From contig CM073886.1 in the NCBI GenBank assembly GCA_037176705.1, positions 130,602,001 to 130,666,000 of the forward strand: 64,000 nucleotides of DNA. Direction: 5' to 3'. How positions within the stretch are numbered: the stretch's first letter is position 1; every line of letters starts with the position of its first letter. This document shows positions 1-11,853 of this stretch, piece by piece. This DNA is from Molossus alvarezi (lineage: Eukaryota; Chordata; Mammalia; Chiroptera; Molossidae). Under the pieces are notes generated by a model. The model did not search any database. It saw only the letters and a list, made by a program, of their open reading frames with translations, and was not told the origin of the DNA. Both the position numbers and the translations under genes were made by a program.

Positions 1-254
1 TAGGAGGAGAAAGAGGAGTTTCATGATTATACGTAGACACGAAACACATTCGTTAAATATTGAACCATAATCTCAGACGTGGGATGAAGGAGTCAGTGTA
101 GCTTTTCCATGGAAATCTCTGAGGGCCTGAACATGAGTAAAAATGTAGCTCTCACATGTTAACTCCACAATCGGACATGAAGTGAAACACCAATGGCGGG
201 GACATCCGAAGAAGAAGCAGATTCCTGGTAAATTCTCGCGTGATACATGGATGC

Positions 255-595
255 TACAAACTGAATGCTTGTGTTTCCCCCAAATTCAGACTTATTCCCA
301 GTATAATGGGTTTTGGAGGCGGGGCCTGTGAGAGACGGTCAGGAGGGTGGAACCCTCCCTGGTGAGGTCAGCACCCTTATGAAGGACGCATCCAGAGCAC
401 TTCCCGCCCCTTCCACCCTCTGAGGACACAATGGGAAGACGGTGGCCTCTGAAGGGGGTTCTCACCAGACACCAGCTCTGCCTGTGCCCCGTCTTGGGTT
501 CCTCAGCCCCCAAAACTGTGGGAAATAAGTTCCTGTTGTCTGTGGGCCACCCAGCCCATGGTAGTTTGTTACGGCAACGCTAACGGACTAAGACG
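255..595 (+). mobile_element. Solo LTR of an ERVL-MaLR element (MLT1/MST type)
   Basis: The stretch follows the known MaLR LTR order: a 'cccccaaattcag' start, an 'ggaggcggggcctgtgag' block, 'agcacccttatgaagga', 'ctgaggacacaatgggaag', 'ctcaccagacacc', an 'aactgtgggaaataagtt' polyadenylation region and a 'taacggactaagac' end. It is an old endogenous retrovirus-like LTR with no internal coding part next to it. Subfamily assignment needs a library search. Confidence 0.75.
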
Positions 596-597
596 AC

Positions 598-937
598 TGA
601 CAAAGAGGAAAACTAAAAACTGTGGTCCTTGTAGTCTTTTCATCCACAAGGAATTTACAAATCAAAAGATTACGGGCTCATTTCATACAACTGCATGTGT
701 GCTAACGTTCTCTACTCGTGAGTCCGTTAAAGTCCTGGAGGGTGACGCCCCGTCCTTCAGGAATGCCATGCCCTCCCTCGTCGCCCGCCTCTGTTCTTTC
801 TCACCTGGCTTCATTGGCAGCGTGATTCCAAAAGACGGTGCGCTCAGCCTGCAGACGGCCCCTAATGCACAGCTGCTGGTCAAACACCAGGAAGTTCCTC
901 ATGCGGCAAGACCACCTTTGAAAAAGAAAGGCCCGTG
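598..937. other. Single-copy spacer, no feature seen
   Basis: A 228-codon open frame starts in the LTR end, crosses this spacer and runs through the SINE that follows. It shows no domain and is explained by chance. Nothing else is visible. Confidence 0.5.
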
Positions 938-1046
938 GCCCTGGCCGGTTTGGCTCAGCTGCTGGAGCGTCGGCCTGCAGACCCAAGAGTCCCGGGTTTG
1001 GTTCCCGCTAGGGGCACGTACCAAAAACAATAAAATAAAAACAAAT
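938..1046 (+). mobile_element. VES SINE, head only, joined to an A-rich tail
   Basis: The tRNA-like head is intact ('ccctggccggtttggctcag', then a B-box-like 'gggtttggttcccg' and 'aggggcacgta'). It is followed directly by 'ccaaaaacaataaaataaaa'. The CT-rich body seen in all other full copies is missing, so this is an internally deleted copy or a head-only retrotransposition product. Confidence 0.75.
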
Positions 1047-2528
1047 CCTCATGAAGAATATCAACATAAAGAATACACTTTTTGGGGGGAGGAAATTTTA
1101 AGCTTCTATTTCACAACTAGCTTTTACGGTTTAAGCACAAGGTTCCTATTACGTGAATGCAGTTTGCTGTGTTTAATTACTATCATTATTTTTATTATAG
1201 ATACAGTAGTAATTATCTCTTCCCACTGTCTCATTATGTTTTGATCCATTCACATAATAAAAGTTTACTGTAAATATAAGGTTAGGTAACATTCGAGAAA
1301 ACATGTAATTATGGAATATATAATCATACACAATCTAAACAGCTGAACATTTCCACATTTCTAACAATTAAATGTTTAGAAAGTAAAGAATTAGCTGTTT
1401 TTAATAACGTTCCGGAGGTGGCAGCTACAGAAGGGTTTATTTGTTGACCTAAAATCACTTTACTTCAGTTATATTAATAACATCTAGGTTTCTCAAAAAC
1501 CTGCTGGCTGAAAAAAAAGAAAAAGCATCTTTCCGGCTTTATTAATGATTCATGCGGCAGTTTCTGAAGAGACAAGTCCCACAGAGAAGGAGCTCTTGAT
1601 TAATGACCTGGAAACACTTTTCCTTTTCAGCTGATTAAATAAAATTGACTGGATTTTTACATTTTTGTAATAAAATGACCCGCAGGGCTGAGACGACACA
1701 GGGAAAGCAGCATGTTCACTCTTCAGCGGGTTTTTATTTTGTCACTTGTAACAATGAAAGGGCTGACCACCCAGGCAGAAAAACGCACTTTCTCACCGTC
1801 CGCGGCCCGCTGACGAGCGGGTGCCGACCCCGAGTTCACGCTCCGCCCGGTTCTGTGTGCCCACGGCTCGGGCTCAGTGGTCCCGAGCCTAGCAGCCATG
1901 CTGTCAAACTGTCACACGAAGATTTAAAAATCTGGAATTTAAAAAGGAAAAGAGCAACCTCTAACTGTGACCTGCACGCTTAGTTTAGAGGCATTCGTGG
2001 GATCACAGATTCGGTACCACTCTCGCTTCGGGGCGAAGGGGAAGCTCCTGGAAGACCAACGTCTGTTCTCGTTTTCACCCTAACAGGCTCACAGCCCCAG
2101 ACAAAAGTGTGAAGTTAAAAAAAAAAATTGTTCTTCCATTTCCCAGTGCACAGCAACAGTGTCTGACCTCCCTGGATGCTCTCCGGAGCGCCTTCAGCCG
2201 GGAATGACCTCCCTAGCTCAGTCCCTCTTCCTGTTCTTTGGGTCCCGAAATCTTCGCTTAGCTGCCTATACCTGTCTGTTCCCCTACGGTGGTACCTGTG
2301 GGATTCCCCTCCCCTTCCCAAACAGGCTGCTGTCTGGGTCTAGTCTTCAGATTGTACGGGTCCCAGGCCCGTGGCCTCACGCAATCTCAAAGGAAACCCC
2401 CTTAGCTGTTAATTTGATCGAGGGAAAGGCCAGAAGAAATCCTCTTTTATACAAATTACTAAGTGCTAGCCCTATATTTAGCCAAATGTGCTCTGTTTGG
2501 CCTAACAGTCGAATTCAAGATACTTTAC
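1047..2528. other. Single-copy region without a gene; possible conserved noncoding patch at about 1380-1660
   Basis: Most of this is AT-rich single-copy sequence. The part at 1520-1660 carries several TTAAT/ATTAA-type homeodomain core sites in a non-repetitive context. A short CpG-richer patch lies at 1790-1880. I see no exon, repeat or RNA gene. Confidence 0.4.
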
Positions 2529-2542
2529 AAAAAATCCATACA

Positions 2543-2791
2543 GCCCTGGCCAGTTTGGCCCAGCGGTTAGAGCGTCGGCCTGTGGTCCGGAGAGACCCGG
2601 GTTCGGTTCCCACTAAGGGCATGTATTTCGGTTGCAGTTTGTCCCCGGCCCTGGATGGTCGTGCGGGTGGCAGCCACTCGATGTGTCCCTTCACGTCGAT
2701 GTTTCTCTCTCTCTCTCCCTTCCTCTCTCTCCCTCCCACTCTGTCTGTACAAAAAATGGAAAAATATCCTCGGGTGAGGATTAAAAAAAAA
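2543..2791 (+). mobile_element. VES SINE, full length, young-looking, with target duplication
   Basis: It holds a tRNA-like head with an A-box ('tggcccagcggttagagc') and a B-box ('gggttcggttccc'), the 'cactcgatgtgtccctt' body, a CT run, and the 'atcctcgggtgagga' tail ending in poly-A. A 14-bp direct repeat (aaaaaatccataca at 2529-2542 and 2792-2805) flanks it, partly overlapping the poly-A. Confidence 0.92.
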
Positions 2792-2805
2792 AAAAAATCC
2801 ATACA

Positions 2806-3582
2806 TTCTGGGTACTTCTGACAAGTCCACCATGTTTCAGAGGGAACCAGCTTCCCACCTGCAGCAGACATGAGACCCACCTGATACGGGATGTCCCAGA
2901 AAGGCTCACCAGACCCCTCCCCCCAGTGCCTTTGACTCTGAAGTTGAGCATCATTCACTTTATCTCATTTCTCACATCCTCCTCCTCTCATTGATATGCC
3001 CTGTCTGACCCCTGTAGGTCCGGGACTGTGGGAGTTCTAGCCGAGATCTGGGGGTTCTTCCCAGCCTCCACAATGATGTTTTACAATTTTATGTTTTTCT
3101 CTTCCCAGGGAAAAACAGACATATACAATTGCCCTCACCATTTAATCCACAGAAACAGGAGCAATGGGACAATTTCTAGCTAGAGGGAGTGTAGACAAGC
3201 CACACAGTGGGACGTGCATGTCATCTCTGGTATTTGGGAGCAGACATGGAAGTCCGTGTCCAGAGTCGTGCTCTGTCCTCTGAGCTGCGAAAGTCTCGTA
3301 ATTAAAAGTTGTCAAGAGAGTGAGTGAATCATCTGAATTTGAAAGTTATTAAACTCAGAGAAGACAAGCATTAGGTAACATACTTGATTTCATTTTCTAT
3401 TTACTCTGTAAAGTTCCAGGAGAGTAGTGCAGGTGTTGGTATGTTTTTACAAGGAAGGAAAAAAACCCACTGAGAAACACTACCAGTTGACTGTGAGTTG
3501 GACACGTGCTTTTCAATAAAAGCCTCCGCACTGTGACCCTAAATCATTCAGACTGCTTCTCCTGAGCATTCTGATAAATTTT
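2806..3582. other. Single-copy spacer, no feature seen
   Basis: Mixed-composition sequence with no repeat, RNA gene or exon that I can identify. Confidence 0.45.
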
Positions 3583-3583
3583 G

Positions 3584-3807
3584 TTCTTTTTTTTTTTTTT
3601 TAATGTTTTTAATGATTTTAGAGAAAGGGAGAGGGAGAGAGAGAAACATTGATGTGAGAGAGAAACATCTATCAGCTGCCCTGTGCATACCCCCTCCTGG
3701 GGATGGAGCCCAAATCTGAGCATGTGCCCCACCCGGGAATGAACCAGTGACCTTCTGGTGCACAGGACGATGCCCAGCCAATTGAATTGACCCACATGGG
3801 CCAGGGG
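3584..3807 (-). mobile_element. VES SINE, reverse orientation
   Basis: Reads on the + strand from poly-T through 'aatgattttagagaaaggg', a GA-rich body and 'gaaacattgatgtgagagag' to the inverted head ending 'cacatgggccagggg'. The B-box is mutated ('gggaatgaaccagtgacc'). It belongs to the subfamily without the 'cctcgggtgagga' tail and looks older than the copy at 2543. Confidence 0.87.
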
Positions 3808-4027
3808 ATGATATCGTTTTTAATAAACACATAAGAAGCTGGTCAATTACCAGAAGTAATCTGGTCAATTCCATTGTGTGATGTAATATCAACAACTCAG
3901 TACAGTAATGATGTATGTCCATATGATGTATTTCTAGCACTTACTACTTCCAGTACATCTCACCATGAATTAATTCCCCAGATTAGCAGGACTAGAAAAG
4001 AATATAAGTCCTGTGATGGCAGGTTTT

Positions 4028-4252
4028 TATTTTTTCTTTTATTGATTTTAGAGAGAGTAAGGAAGAGGGAGAGAGACATAGAAACATCAATGAGAGAGAA
4101 CACCGACCAGTTGCCTCCTGCACGCCCCCCAATGGGGACCCTGCCCACAACCTGGGCATGTGTCCTGACCAGGAACTGAACCGGCGACCTCCTGGTGCAC
4201 AGATCAATGCTCAATCACTGAGCCACACCGGCCACACCGGCTGGACCCTGTG
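4028..4252 (-). mobile_element. VES SINE, reverse orientation, with a 9-bp duplication in its head
   Basis: Poly-T, 'ttattgattttagagagag', 'gaaacatcaatgagagag', 'cctgggcatgtgtcctgacc' and an inverted head. In the head the unit gccacaccg occurs twice in tandem (4222-4230, 4231-4239). Possible imperfect flanks are 'tggcaggtttt' upstream and 'tggccagtttt' downstream. Confidence 0.85.
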
Positions 4253-5394
4253 GTGGCCAGTTTTAAGTCTACTCTGTCGCCTGTATATCCAAGCCTTAGA
4301 ACCAACCATGCTGGCACAGAGACAGCACTCAATAAACATTCATTATTTGTTGAAGACAGTGGCTGAATTTAAGGGGAATTCTCAGACTCTCCAATCAGGA
4401 AATCTATACAGAGGCACTAGTAAATTCTAAGCTACCTGGTGATTTTTGCCCTCTCTAATTCAATCGTTATCTGATTCAGTATACTGGGCCAAAATCTGAG
4501 TTACATTTGGAAGGACAATTAATTATTCTGTGCCTAGATGCATAGTCAACAGTAAGTTCAATCCAAGCAATCCACCAAAATCAAAAGAAAAAATCTCTCC
4601 TGAGTCCAGAGGGTGAAAAGTGCAGTCACATCTAACTGCCCTTGAGGGGTTACATCCACAGATTTATTTTACCTTCCCTTCATTTAGGACATCACTTAAC
4701 AGTTATTTAGCTCCTATAGAGAAAGCAGTTTATGTAACTGGCCTCCATGCTAGAATCTTGATTCCCCACAATCCTTTCTCTGTAGAGTCACTGATACACA
4801 TGTAACTCATTTCTTATTTATTAAACACACACACGCGCGCGCGTGCACATGGATGTATTCCTTAAGCAGAGTTGTTTTCAAATCTTCCCGGGGTAACTGG
4901 AGACTATTATATTTCTATTCATTGCCATAACAGTTTAGCTGCTTTGCGTTACGTAATGATTTTACCTTTGAAGTTGAAGGTCAACCTCGGGGCAAGGAGC
5001 ACTTTACTGTGAAGCTGGAAGTACAAAGACGTGTGAGTAAAACTGTTCATGACCCTCAGCGTCTCTGTGAGCCAGGACTTAAGCAAGAGTTTGAAGGATA
5101 TCAAATGCACGCTCACGTCAACAGGCCGTGACCAATGCCCCACGATTGCCCACAGACTGCAGGAGGTCAGTGACGTGGACACATGGGGAGCCTGCAGAAG
5201 CCACGGGCTCATTGCATGGACATGGAGATCTGAGGAGGTCCGTGCAGTCCCCAAACCCTTCTGCCCACTTAGAAAGGGACAGATTACACCCCGCCTTTTC
5301 CAGACAGCGAAGGAGGCTGGAGAAAAGACAGCTACCTGCCGGGAAGCCCAGCAGACACTGAGAACTGCTCCTTTCACAGGACATTTTGCTGCCA
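4253..5394. other. Single-copy spacer, apart from the alternating CA/CG run listed separately
   Basis: No gene or interspersed repeat recognised. The open frames on both strands at 4949-5570 overlap each other and carry no domain. Confidence 0.4.
4825..4851. repeat. Alternating purine-pyrimidine run (CA)n(CG)n
   Basis: Perfect purine-pyrimidine alternation over 27 bp: CA repeats, then 'cgcgcgcgcg', then 'tgcacatg'. This class of sequence readily forms left-handed Z-DNA. Confidence 0.85.
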
Positions 5395-5990
5395 CGACCC
5401 TTTTTGCTCGTTACCCGAGGGCGCCCCACCTCGGAACAGGCGCCCCGGCGGCCGGGGAACGATTTCAGGCGGCTTCTCCTCTCAGGTTTCCGGCTGCCGG
5501 ACACGTTCAGAAGCTCGAGTTGATGACATAAGAAGTTCAAGGGGTCCCGGTCTACCAGGGAAAGTAACACGGGGAATGACAGCTATGTCCCTTTCCACCT
5601 GCTGGGAACCTGTCTGTTCCGCATGGCCAGCAAACGTTGGGGGCGCTCTGCTGGGGACGGTCCCGTTTTCATTGTCCAGGACGCTTTCTGCAAGAACGGA
5701 AATAGGAGAGTCGGGGGCAGGGTCGCAGAGGAGTGACAACCGAGGCTCTGTCACTTGAACGTGAGCCTCAAGGAGCGGGCAGCGCGGGGTCCCGGGACGG
5801 CGGTGCCTCCTTCCGAACCCCTTTCCCCGGGAAAGTGTGCTCCCCTGTGAGACACCTGCTCCTGCTCCCGAAGGAGGGTGACCAGCTTCCTTCCCACAAG
5901 TCTCGTTCCATGTGAACACCCTGGGTCGGCCGATCGAGGCTCTGGATCCGTGTCCACACCCGCCGAACAGCCCCAGCCAAGGAAGGGAGT
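5395..5990. other. CpG-island-like patch without a visible gene
   Basis: By eye about 43 CpG dinucleotides in about 600 bp, with high GC and no interspersed repeat in it. Flanking DNA is much poorer in CpG. Short open frames on both strands overlap each other and resemble no protein family I know. Confidence 0.55.
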
Positions 5991-6689
5991 TTGGGGATCA
6001 CTCACTTTCATGCCTTTTAAACACTAAAGGCATCCACAAGATCCACTTAAACTTTGTGGGGTACCTTTTGGACCAAAATTAAAATGTAGAAAGGATTTGG
6101 GATAAATTAGAATCTAGCGCTGCCCAGTCTGGCTCTGTGGTCGGAGAACAAAATATTCTTATATATTGGGTTTTCTTTGGAACAGAGTACGCCATTTCTA
6201 CAGAAACCAGGTTCCTGGATTTCAAATCTCAGAGAGATGAAGAACTATTCTGTACGGCACAGGTCCCGATCTTGAAGTGAGTCTCAATATCGGCAGCAAG
6301 GCAGGGGCTCTGACAGCCGCTGGGGTTTGCCCCAGGGAGGGGGCATGGGCTGATACTGAAAAGATTTTGCATAGTTTTGGAGCCCACTTCTATGATGAGA
6401 GATGACCCCTCTCCACAAAGCCACATCCACAATTACAGACTGTGGGACTCAGTAGTTCAGGATAGGCCTTTGTGGAATTTGGATGGATTCTAGTAGTCCT
6501 GTAAGAGTATAGGTAAAATCGTGTGCATGTGTGATTCTTTGTGGGAAAAAAATACATACAGCCCTTCTCAAGGTTTGCAAGGAAATGTGTATTGAAACCA
6601 AGGGGAGGCCAGTGTGTGTGTTTGCCTGGAGTCGGTGTGGTCCAGTAGGGCTGAGCTCAACCAAGGGGCTGAGAAATTTGTACCTTGGT
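5991..6689. other. Single-copy spacer with a possible SINE-head remnant at 6120-6148
   Basis: The stretch 'tgcccagtctggctctgtgg' resembles the first bases of a VES head, but no B-box or tail follows, so it may be coincidence. Nothing else is visible. Confidence 0.3.
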
Positions 6690-6855
6690 TTCAGTCTATC
6701 GCAAAGCCATTGTTTGACCCTGGGCAAGTTACCTAATCTCATCCTGTCTCAGTTTTCTCAACCATGAAATAGGTGGATTAACACCCTGCACCTGCCTTTC
6801 TTAGCTCACAGGGCTATGGTGAGGATCAAACAAGACTGTGTAAGGAAACCCCCGA
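6690..6855 (+). mobile_element. MIR SINE
   Basis: Carries the MIR core: 'tgaccctgggcaagttacct', then a 'ctcagttttctcaaccatga' block and 'gctatggtgaggatcaaaca'. This is the sense orientation of the ancient mammal-wide SINE. Confidence 0.85.
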
Positions 6856-7721
6856 ATCAATGTGTGCCACAGATCCACGCTTACAGGGGCCAGTTCCTCA
6901 TGCTCTTTCCTGCAGCCCCCCATAGCCTTACCCCTGATAAACTCACTGGGAAAACCCAACCCTTGCTTACAGAGAATTCCCCGTCTCACACTGAATAACC
7001 CTGCCTTCCACGTGCTGAGTTTAATATCTTACAACATTTCACATGTCCTAAGTATGGAGACTCTTACTGAGCTCTGTCCTCACCGAGCTCAGTCTCATCT
7101 CTTCTCCAGGTAGTAAGCTTGATCCACCACCCAGGGCGCAGCTCCAGGCACTTCCTGGGTGAGTCTTTTCTCTGAGGCCATGCCTCTCGTTGTGCTTCCT
7201 CGGAGCCCAGTTCGGGTTCCGGGTTCTGCAGTTTACCAGGTTGTGTACATCAACCTCACTAGACAGTCAGCACCTTCCCATAATCCCTCTCCAAACAAAC
7301 CTCAACCATTGGACAGGGCCGTCTACATAGTAACCAAAGAGTAAAGTGGTTGTTGAATAAGAAAAATTAACATTTACTGTACTTCTGTGAAAATTTACAG
7401 AGAATCTACTGCCATTTCATTAGGAAAAACAAAAAGTTTCTGCAGCTTTGTTATGTGAGGTACAACGCAGATGCTACTGAGTGGCACATGGTTTTCCAAT
7501 AGAGAACACTACCTGTGCCTTGTGTTCATTATATTTTAGTATCTGTTATAGGCAAGTAGCCAGTGTTTTTATTTTTCTAGGCAAAGTAGTTCCTTAAAGT
7601 TGTCAGGCTCACCTTACTTCTGAACAGATCATTCCTGTTTCCATATACACATTACTTTGCTTGGAAAACATTATGTTCAGCCCTATTGTCAAAGCACCCA
7701 TTATTCCTACTCAACACACCT
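6856..7721. other. Single-copy spacer, no feature seen
   Basis: No repeat, RNA gene or exon could be supported. Confidence 0.4.
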
Positions 7722-7732
7722 ACATTCAGATT

Positions 7733-8267
7733 TAAATAAAACATCAACCAGAAAGAATACATGCACCCCTATGTTCATAGCAGTATTATTTACAATAGAT
7801 AACATTTGGAAACAGCTCAAGTGCCCATCAGTAGATGAGTGGATAAAAAACGGTGGTATATTTACACAATGGAATATTATACAGCTGTAAAATGAAAGAC
7901 ATCTTACCCTTTGAGATGACATGGAGGGACCTGGAGAGTATTATGCTAAGCAAAATAAGCCAGTAAGAGTAAGACAAGTACCAATGATTTCACTCATATA
8001 CAAAATCTAATGAACAAAATAAGCTGATACATAAAATAGAACCAGAGGCAAGGAAACATGAACAGACGAATGAATCTCAGAGGGAAGAGGGGAGGTGGAG
8101 GTAGAGAGAGATTAAACAAAGAACTTGCATGCATATATGCATTACCCATGGACACAGACGATAAGGTGGTGAAGGTATAGGGCAAGGTGGGAACCGGGTG
8201 GAAGGGAGGAATGGGGTGGGGGGGAGAGACATCCCTAATACTCTCAACTATAAAGATTTAAAAAAAG
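7733..8267 (+). mobile_element. LINE-1, 5'-truncated: ORF2 C-terminal end plus 3' UTR
   Basis: The first part encodes the well-known end of L1 ORF2; one reading frame contains 'CTPMFIAVLFT', 'WKQLKCPS' and 'DEWIKNGG' before a stop. Then follow the 'ggaatattatacagc' segment, the 3' UTR with a G-rich run at 8196-8224, and the end 'ctctcaactataaagattta'. Flanks acattcagatt (7722-7732) and acattcaagatt (8268-8279) may be a target duplication with one indel. Not intact, so inactive. Confidence 0.9.
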
Positions 8268-8279
8268 ACATTCAAGATT

Positions 8280-8925
8280 CTATCAAACATTTAAAAACTG
8301 AAATAGAAAGCAGATTACTTATCTTGATAATTTAAACTGCCTAAAATTGCCTAGTAGGGCCTAATCCTCATGTTCTTCTCTCCAAGGAATCTGTGTATGG
8401 TCGAGAGGAAATAGAATAAGGAAACCCCTGAATAGTAGTAGCTGGTAGTGCTAAAAGCAACCCTTCTTGTCACCCCCAATCATAAGCTGATTAGAGCCTG
8501 ATCCAGGCCCCCCTACGACTGGTCTGCCAAAGTCTGGGGTGGGGGTCACTCTAGCAAGGCTAGACTGGCTAAAATTCTTCACATGGAATTGGCTCTTTCC
8601 ATTGTTTAGACTTCAGGACCCTAGTAAGTTGTATCCTTCCCCACCCCACCCTACTTTGTCCCCATTTACCAATCAGTAGACTCTTCCAGATACTCTCTCT
8701 TGAGGTCTATTTTTCCAACCTGAAGCTTCCTTTTGAAAATGCCCCAGAATTTATCACTAGGAAGTAGAGAAGCATCTGTTTCAAGCATCTCAGTTTAAAT
8801 CTAAGCAGCAAGAAATTCTATGTACTGGCATGTTGCTTAAATATTAGATATAGAGTTGTAATCTATATTCATATAAAAATGTGTTTATTTTATGAAATTG
8901 AGCATGCCTGGGGATTCCATTTTTA
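8280..8925. other. Single-copy spacer, no feature seen
   Basis: No repeat, RNA gene or exon could be supported. Confidence 0.4.
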
Positions 8926-8938
8926 AAAACTCACCATG

Positions 8939-9182
8939 GCCCGGCCAGTGTTACTCACTGGTGGAATGTCGACCCATGCACCAAGAGGTTGCCAGTTTGA
9001 TTCCCAGTCAGGGCACATGCCCAGGTTGTGGGCCAGATCCCCACTTGGGGGCATGCAGAAGGCAGCCGATCGATGGTCTCTCACATCAATGTTCTCTCAC
9101 ATTGATGTTTCTCTCTCTCCCTCTCCCTCTCCCTCTCTCTCTACCTTCATCCCTAAAATCAATAAAGAAAAAATATTTTTTT
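8939..9182 (+). mobile_element. VES SINE with target duplication
   Basis: Head 'cccggccagtgttactcac', mutated B-box ('cagtttgattcccag'), body, CT run and 'aaatcaataaag' end. A 13-bp direct repeat with one mismatch flanks it (aaaactcaccatg at 8926-8938; aaaactgaccatg at 9183-9195). Confidence 0.92.
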
Positions 9183-9195
9183 AAAACTGACCATG

Positions 9196-10379
9196 AGCCA
9201 AGCCTTTGCTTTAAGGAGGGAATACTCCCAAAGAAATAACTTAACTTTAAAAAGTGTGACCCCTTTCACTCTCTGATTTTGCGGAAAACCCTCCCCAAGG
9301 AGACCAGAAAACAAAGCAGAGAATAACAATAAATTCCAGGGCTTAAGCCCAATATGAGCAGTGGGAGGTCACCTTAGCAAACTTAATTCCAGAGAGTATG
9401 GCCAATTAAGCTATGCTGGGGCTGTGATGACAGACATAGAAATCCATCACTTGCCCTCCTGAGTGGCCACATTCCACTTTGTTCCTATGAATTAGCAAGA
9501 ATACCTACTGATCCACCTCCATCTAAAGTTTTCTTCATCCAATAGTGTAAGACATCTTCCCTCTTCTCCTGATGTTTATTCTCCGTAAAATGTGTTCTAG
9601 CTCTAACTTTCCCAATACCAAATGCCTTAAATACGGTTCACCCACACAACATGCTGTTTCTGTCTCCGTGTCTGGTGTCTGCTTAGACTGTCTCTATTGC
9701 ATGCTGTCTTGTGGAATAAGAACATCCCTCCCCTCCCCATTACTTAGCATGAAGACAAATCTAAGTATATGGAGGAGCTGGGATTCAAAAACATTTTAGT
9801 TGTTGCAGAAATACCAAGACCTGATACTACCAACTTAGAGATTATATCTCAGTAGTGAACATGTTATAATTTTTTCTAAATTCTATTGAGGTTGACAAGA
9901 AGAACATTTAATTTTCATATAATTTAGAGCACTTTCATGTACATAGTATGTATGATTTTGGCATCATGCATTGCAACCTGTATGATGTTTTTTTTCCCCA
10001 AAAAATTGGTTGGTGAACCTCTAGAGAACACAGAACCTCTGAATAACTCTGACAACTTCAGAAAACTATGAAGGTTTTCCATTCTTCTCTTTTTGTGTAG
10101 TGTATTTATTCATCCTCTTCAGTCTGGGAGAGCTGTGTTTTCTAACCCCAGTGGCAAAAAAGAAAAAAAAAAATTCTGATAATATCTATCTCAATGTTAT
10201 TTTATATCTTACAAGAAGTAGGATCAGAAAGATAAGAAGAGAAAATCATGGGTGACCTTGAAATATCGGCAAATACGATCAGAATGTATCCTGCCTAGGG
10301 ACGAAGACCCGATTCTCTTCATTCATTCAGAAATCTGGATCACATAGCTACCGCAGAAGTAGATATCATTGTTTCCATC
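9196..10379. other. Single-copy AT-rich spacer, no feature seen
   Basis: No gene or classifiable repeat. The part at 9880-9960 is vaguely LINE-like but too diverged to call. Confidence 0.4.
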
Positions 10380-11180
10380 ATGGAGCCTATTGAGTGAAAG
10401 GTAAAATAACTACATAAATAGATATGAAGTGATAATGATGACCAATAAAGAAGCAGGATGTAGTGACATAGGAGCAAATAACAGAAATTGCGCTTACATA
10501 AGAAGGTTGCAGAAAGCATTCTTGAGGAATTAACATTGGAGATGATATCTGGAAGATGACCAATATTTATCAAGATAAGAGAGGAACTAAGGAAAGTTCA
10601 TGGGCCTGCAAAAAAATGCAACTAGAGCTAGAGAAAACAGAGTAGAAAGAGACGATTCAAGATGAGTTTGCGAAAATGAGAAATAGACCTTAGAGTTAGT
10701 TCCGAACTCAGGGTTTATACCCAGAGCTACCAGGACTTTAAGGGAAAGATGGTATGCTAAAAGGGAGGGAGAAGATAACTATATGACTAGCTCTGCACTC
10801 TTTAAAAGACTCTTCTAGTTGTACATAAAGAGCAGATTAAAGAAATGAAAGGCAAGAGTAGGTGAGGTAGACCAGTTACCTGCCTTTGCAATATCTAGCA
10901 CAGGAGTGATTGCATTATGCATTAGCAAATTTACAGTGAAATTGGAAAGAAAGGAACAGATTTAAGAGATCCTTGGGCAACAAAGCCAACAGGAATTAGG
11001 AATGGATGGCTATTGGGTATGTTTTAAGGAGATGTTTAAAAAAGACTCAGGGTCTGACTTGAGATATATTTGAGATCCATTTCCAGAGAACATTGGAAGA
11101 GGAACCAGGTTTCAGGAGAAAAATCCTGAGTTAGGAGCTATCACGTGTGAGTTCTAAGTACCACTGAAAGTAGTAGCAAC
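10380..11180 (+). mobile_element. Ancient mammalian repeat, family not assigned (LINE-like)
   Basis: The order of degraded motifs ('atggagcctattgagtgaaa', 'aagcaggatgtagtgacata', 'gaacagatttaagagatcc') matches a long, GA-rich ancient repeat that recurs in mammalian genomes. I cannot name the family with certainty. No coding capacity remains. Confidence 0.45.
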
Positions 11181-11841
11181 ACAAAAAGAATGGTCTTTTA
11201 TGAAGATTAATAAAGCATAGGTTTGCCGGGTGAGTTGGCACGGTAATAATGGAAATAATAAAAGCACATAGAAGACATTGTAACAATCCATCTGCGTGCC
11301 AGATAGCAAACAGAAAGGGCAGACTCAAGAAATAAGAAAAATTAATGAAAATTTTTTTTCATTAGAAATTAAAATGTGAATGCATTTAGCAGATGATTTT
11401 CAAAGAAGAAGTGGGAATGAACTCTTTAGACAAAGATCAATTGGAAATTAATTCTTTCTTTCCCTTTGCAATAGGAATATCTTATGGAAGAAATGGAATG
11501 CTAAAGTGCTTTACTGGATAATAGCCAATTTAAATTTTAGGAGATTAAAATTTAAAGAATATTTTAAACATAGGGTGTGGTTTGAAGGCCACGGCGGAGA
11601 AAAGTTCGATCGACCAAACCAGTAGAACTTGTTTCTGCTGTCTCTCCTACAGGGCTGTCACCTTCCTCGTCTTCCTAGCCCCTTTCCGTCCCCCCTCCCT
11701 CACAGTCACTTCCAATAGACTGCAGCTGCTTTACAGCCACGTGTGAACTAACAGAAACAGAGACAAAATGTGTCCATGTAGCGTGCCTGGTAAAGACCCA
11801 CGGAATATTTGCTATTCTATGAAATTACTGAATATTTTAAA
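11181..11841. other. Single-copy AT-rich spacer, no feature seen
   Basis: No repeat, RNA gene or exon could be supported. Confidence 0.4.
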
Positions 11842-11853
11842 AATAAATCTGTG

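Noticed and set aside
558..1244. 228-codon open frame on the + strand
   Set aside because: It starts inside a MaLR LTR and reads through a VES head and an AT-rich stretch; no domain, and explained by chance.
2543..2620. tRNA gene
   Set aside because: The A and B boxes belong to the VES SINE head; the rest of the element follows, and no tRNA cloverleaf 3' half is present.
2159..2821. 220-codon open frame on the + strand
   Set aside because: Its second half is a translated VES SINE; the same peptide phrases recur at other SINE copies in the window.
5049..5570. Overlapping 150-160 codon frames on both strands
   Set aside because: Mutually exclusive frames without domains, located at the edge of a CpG-rich patch.
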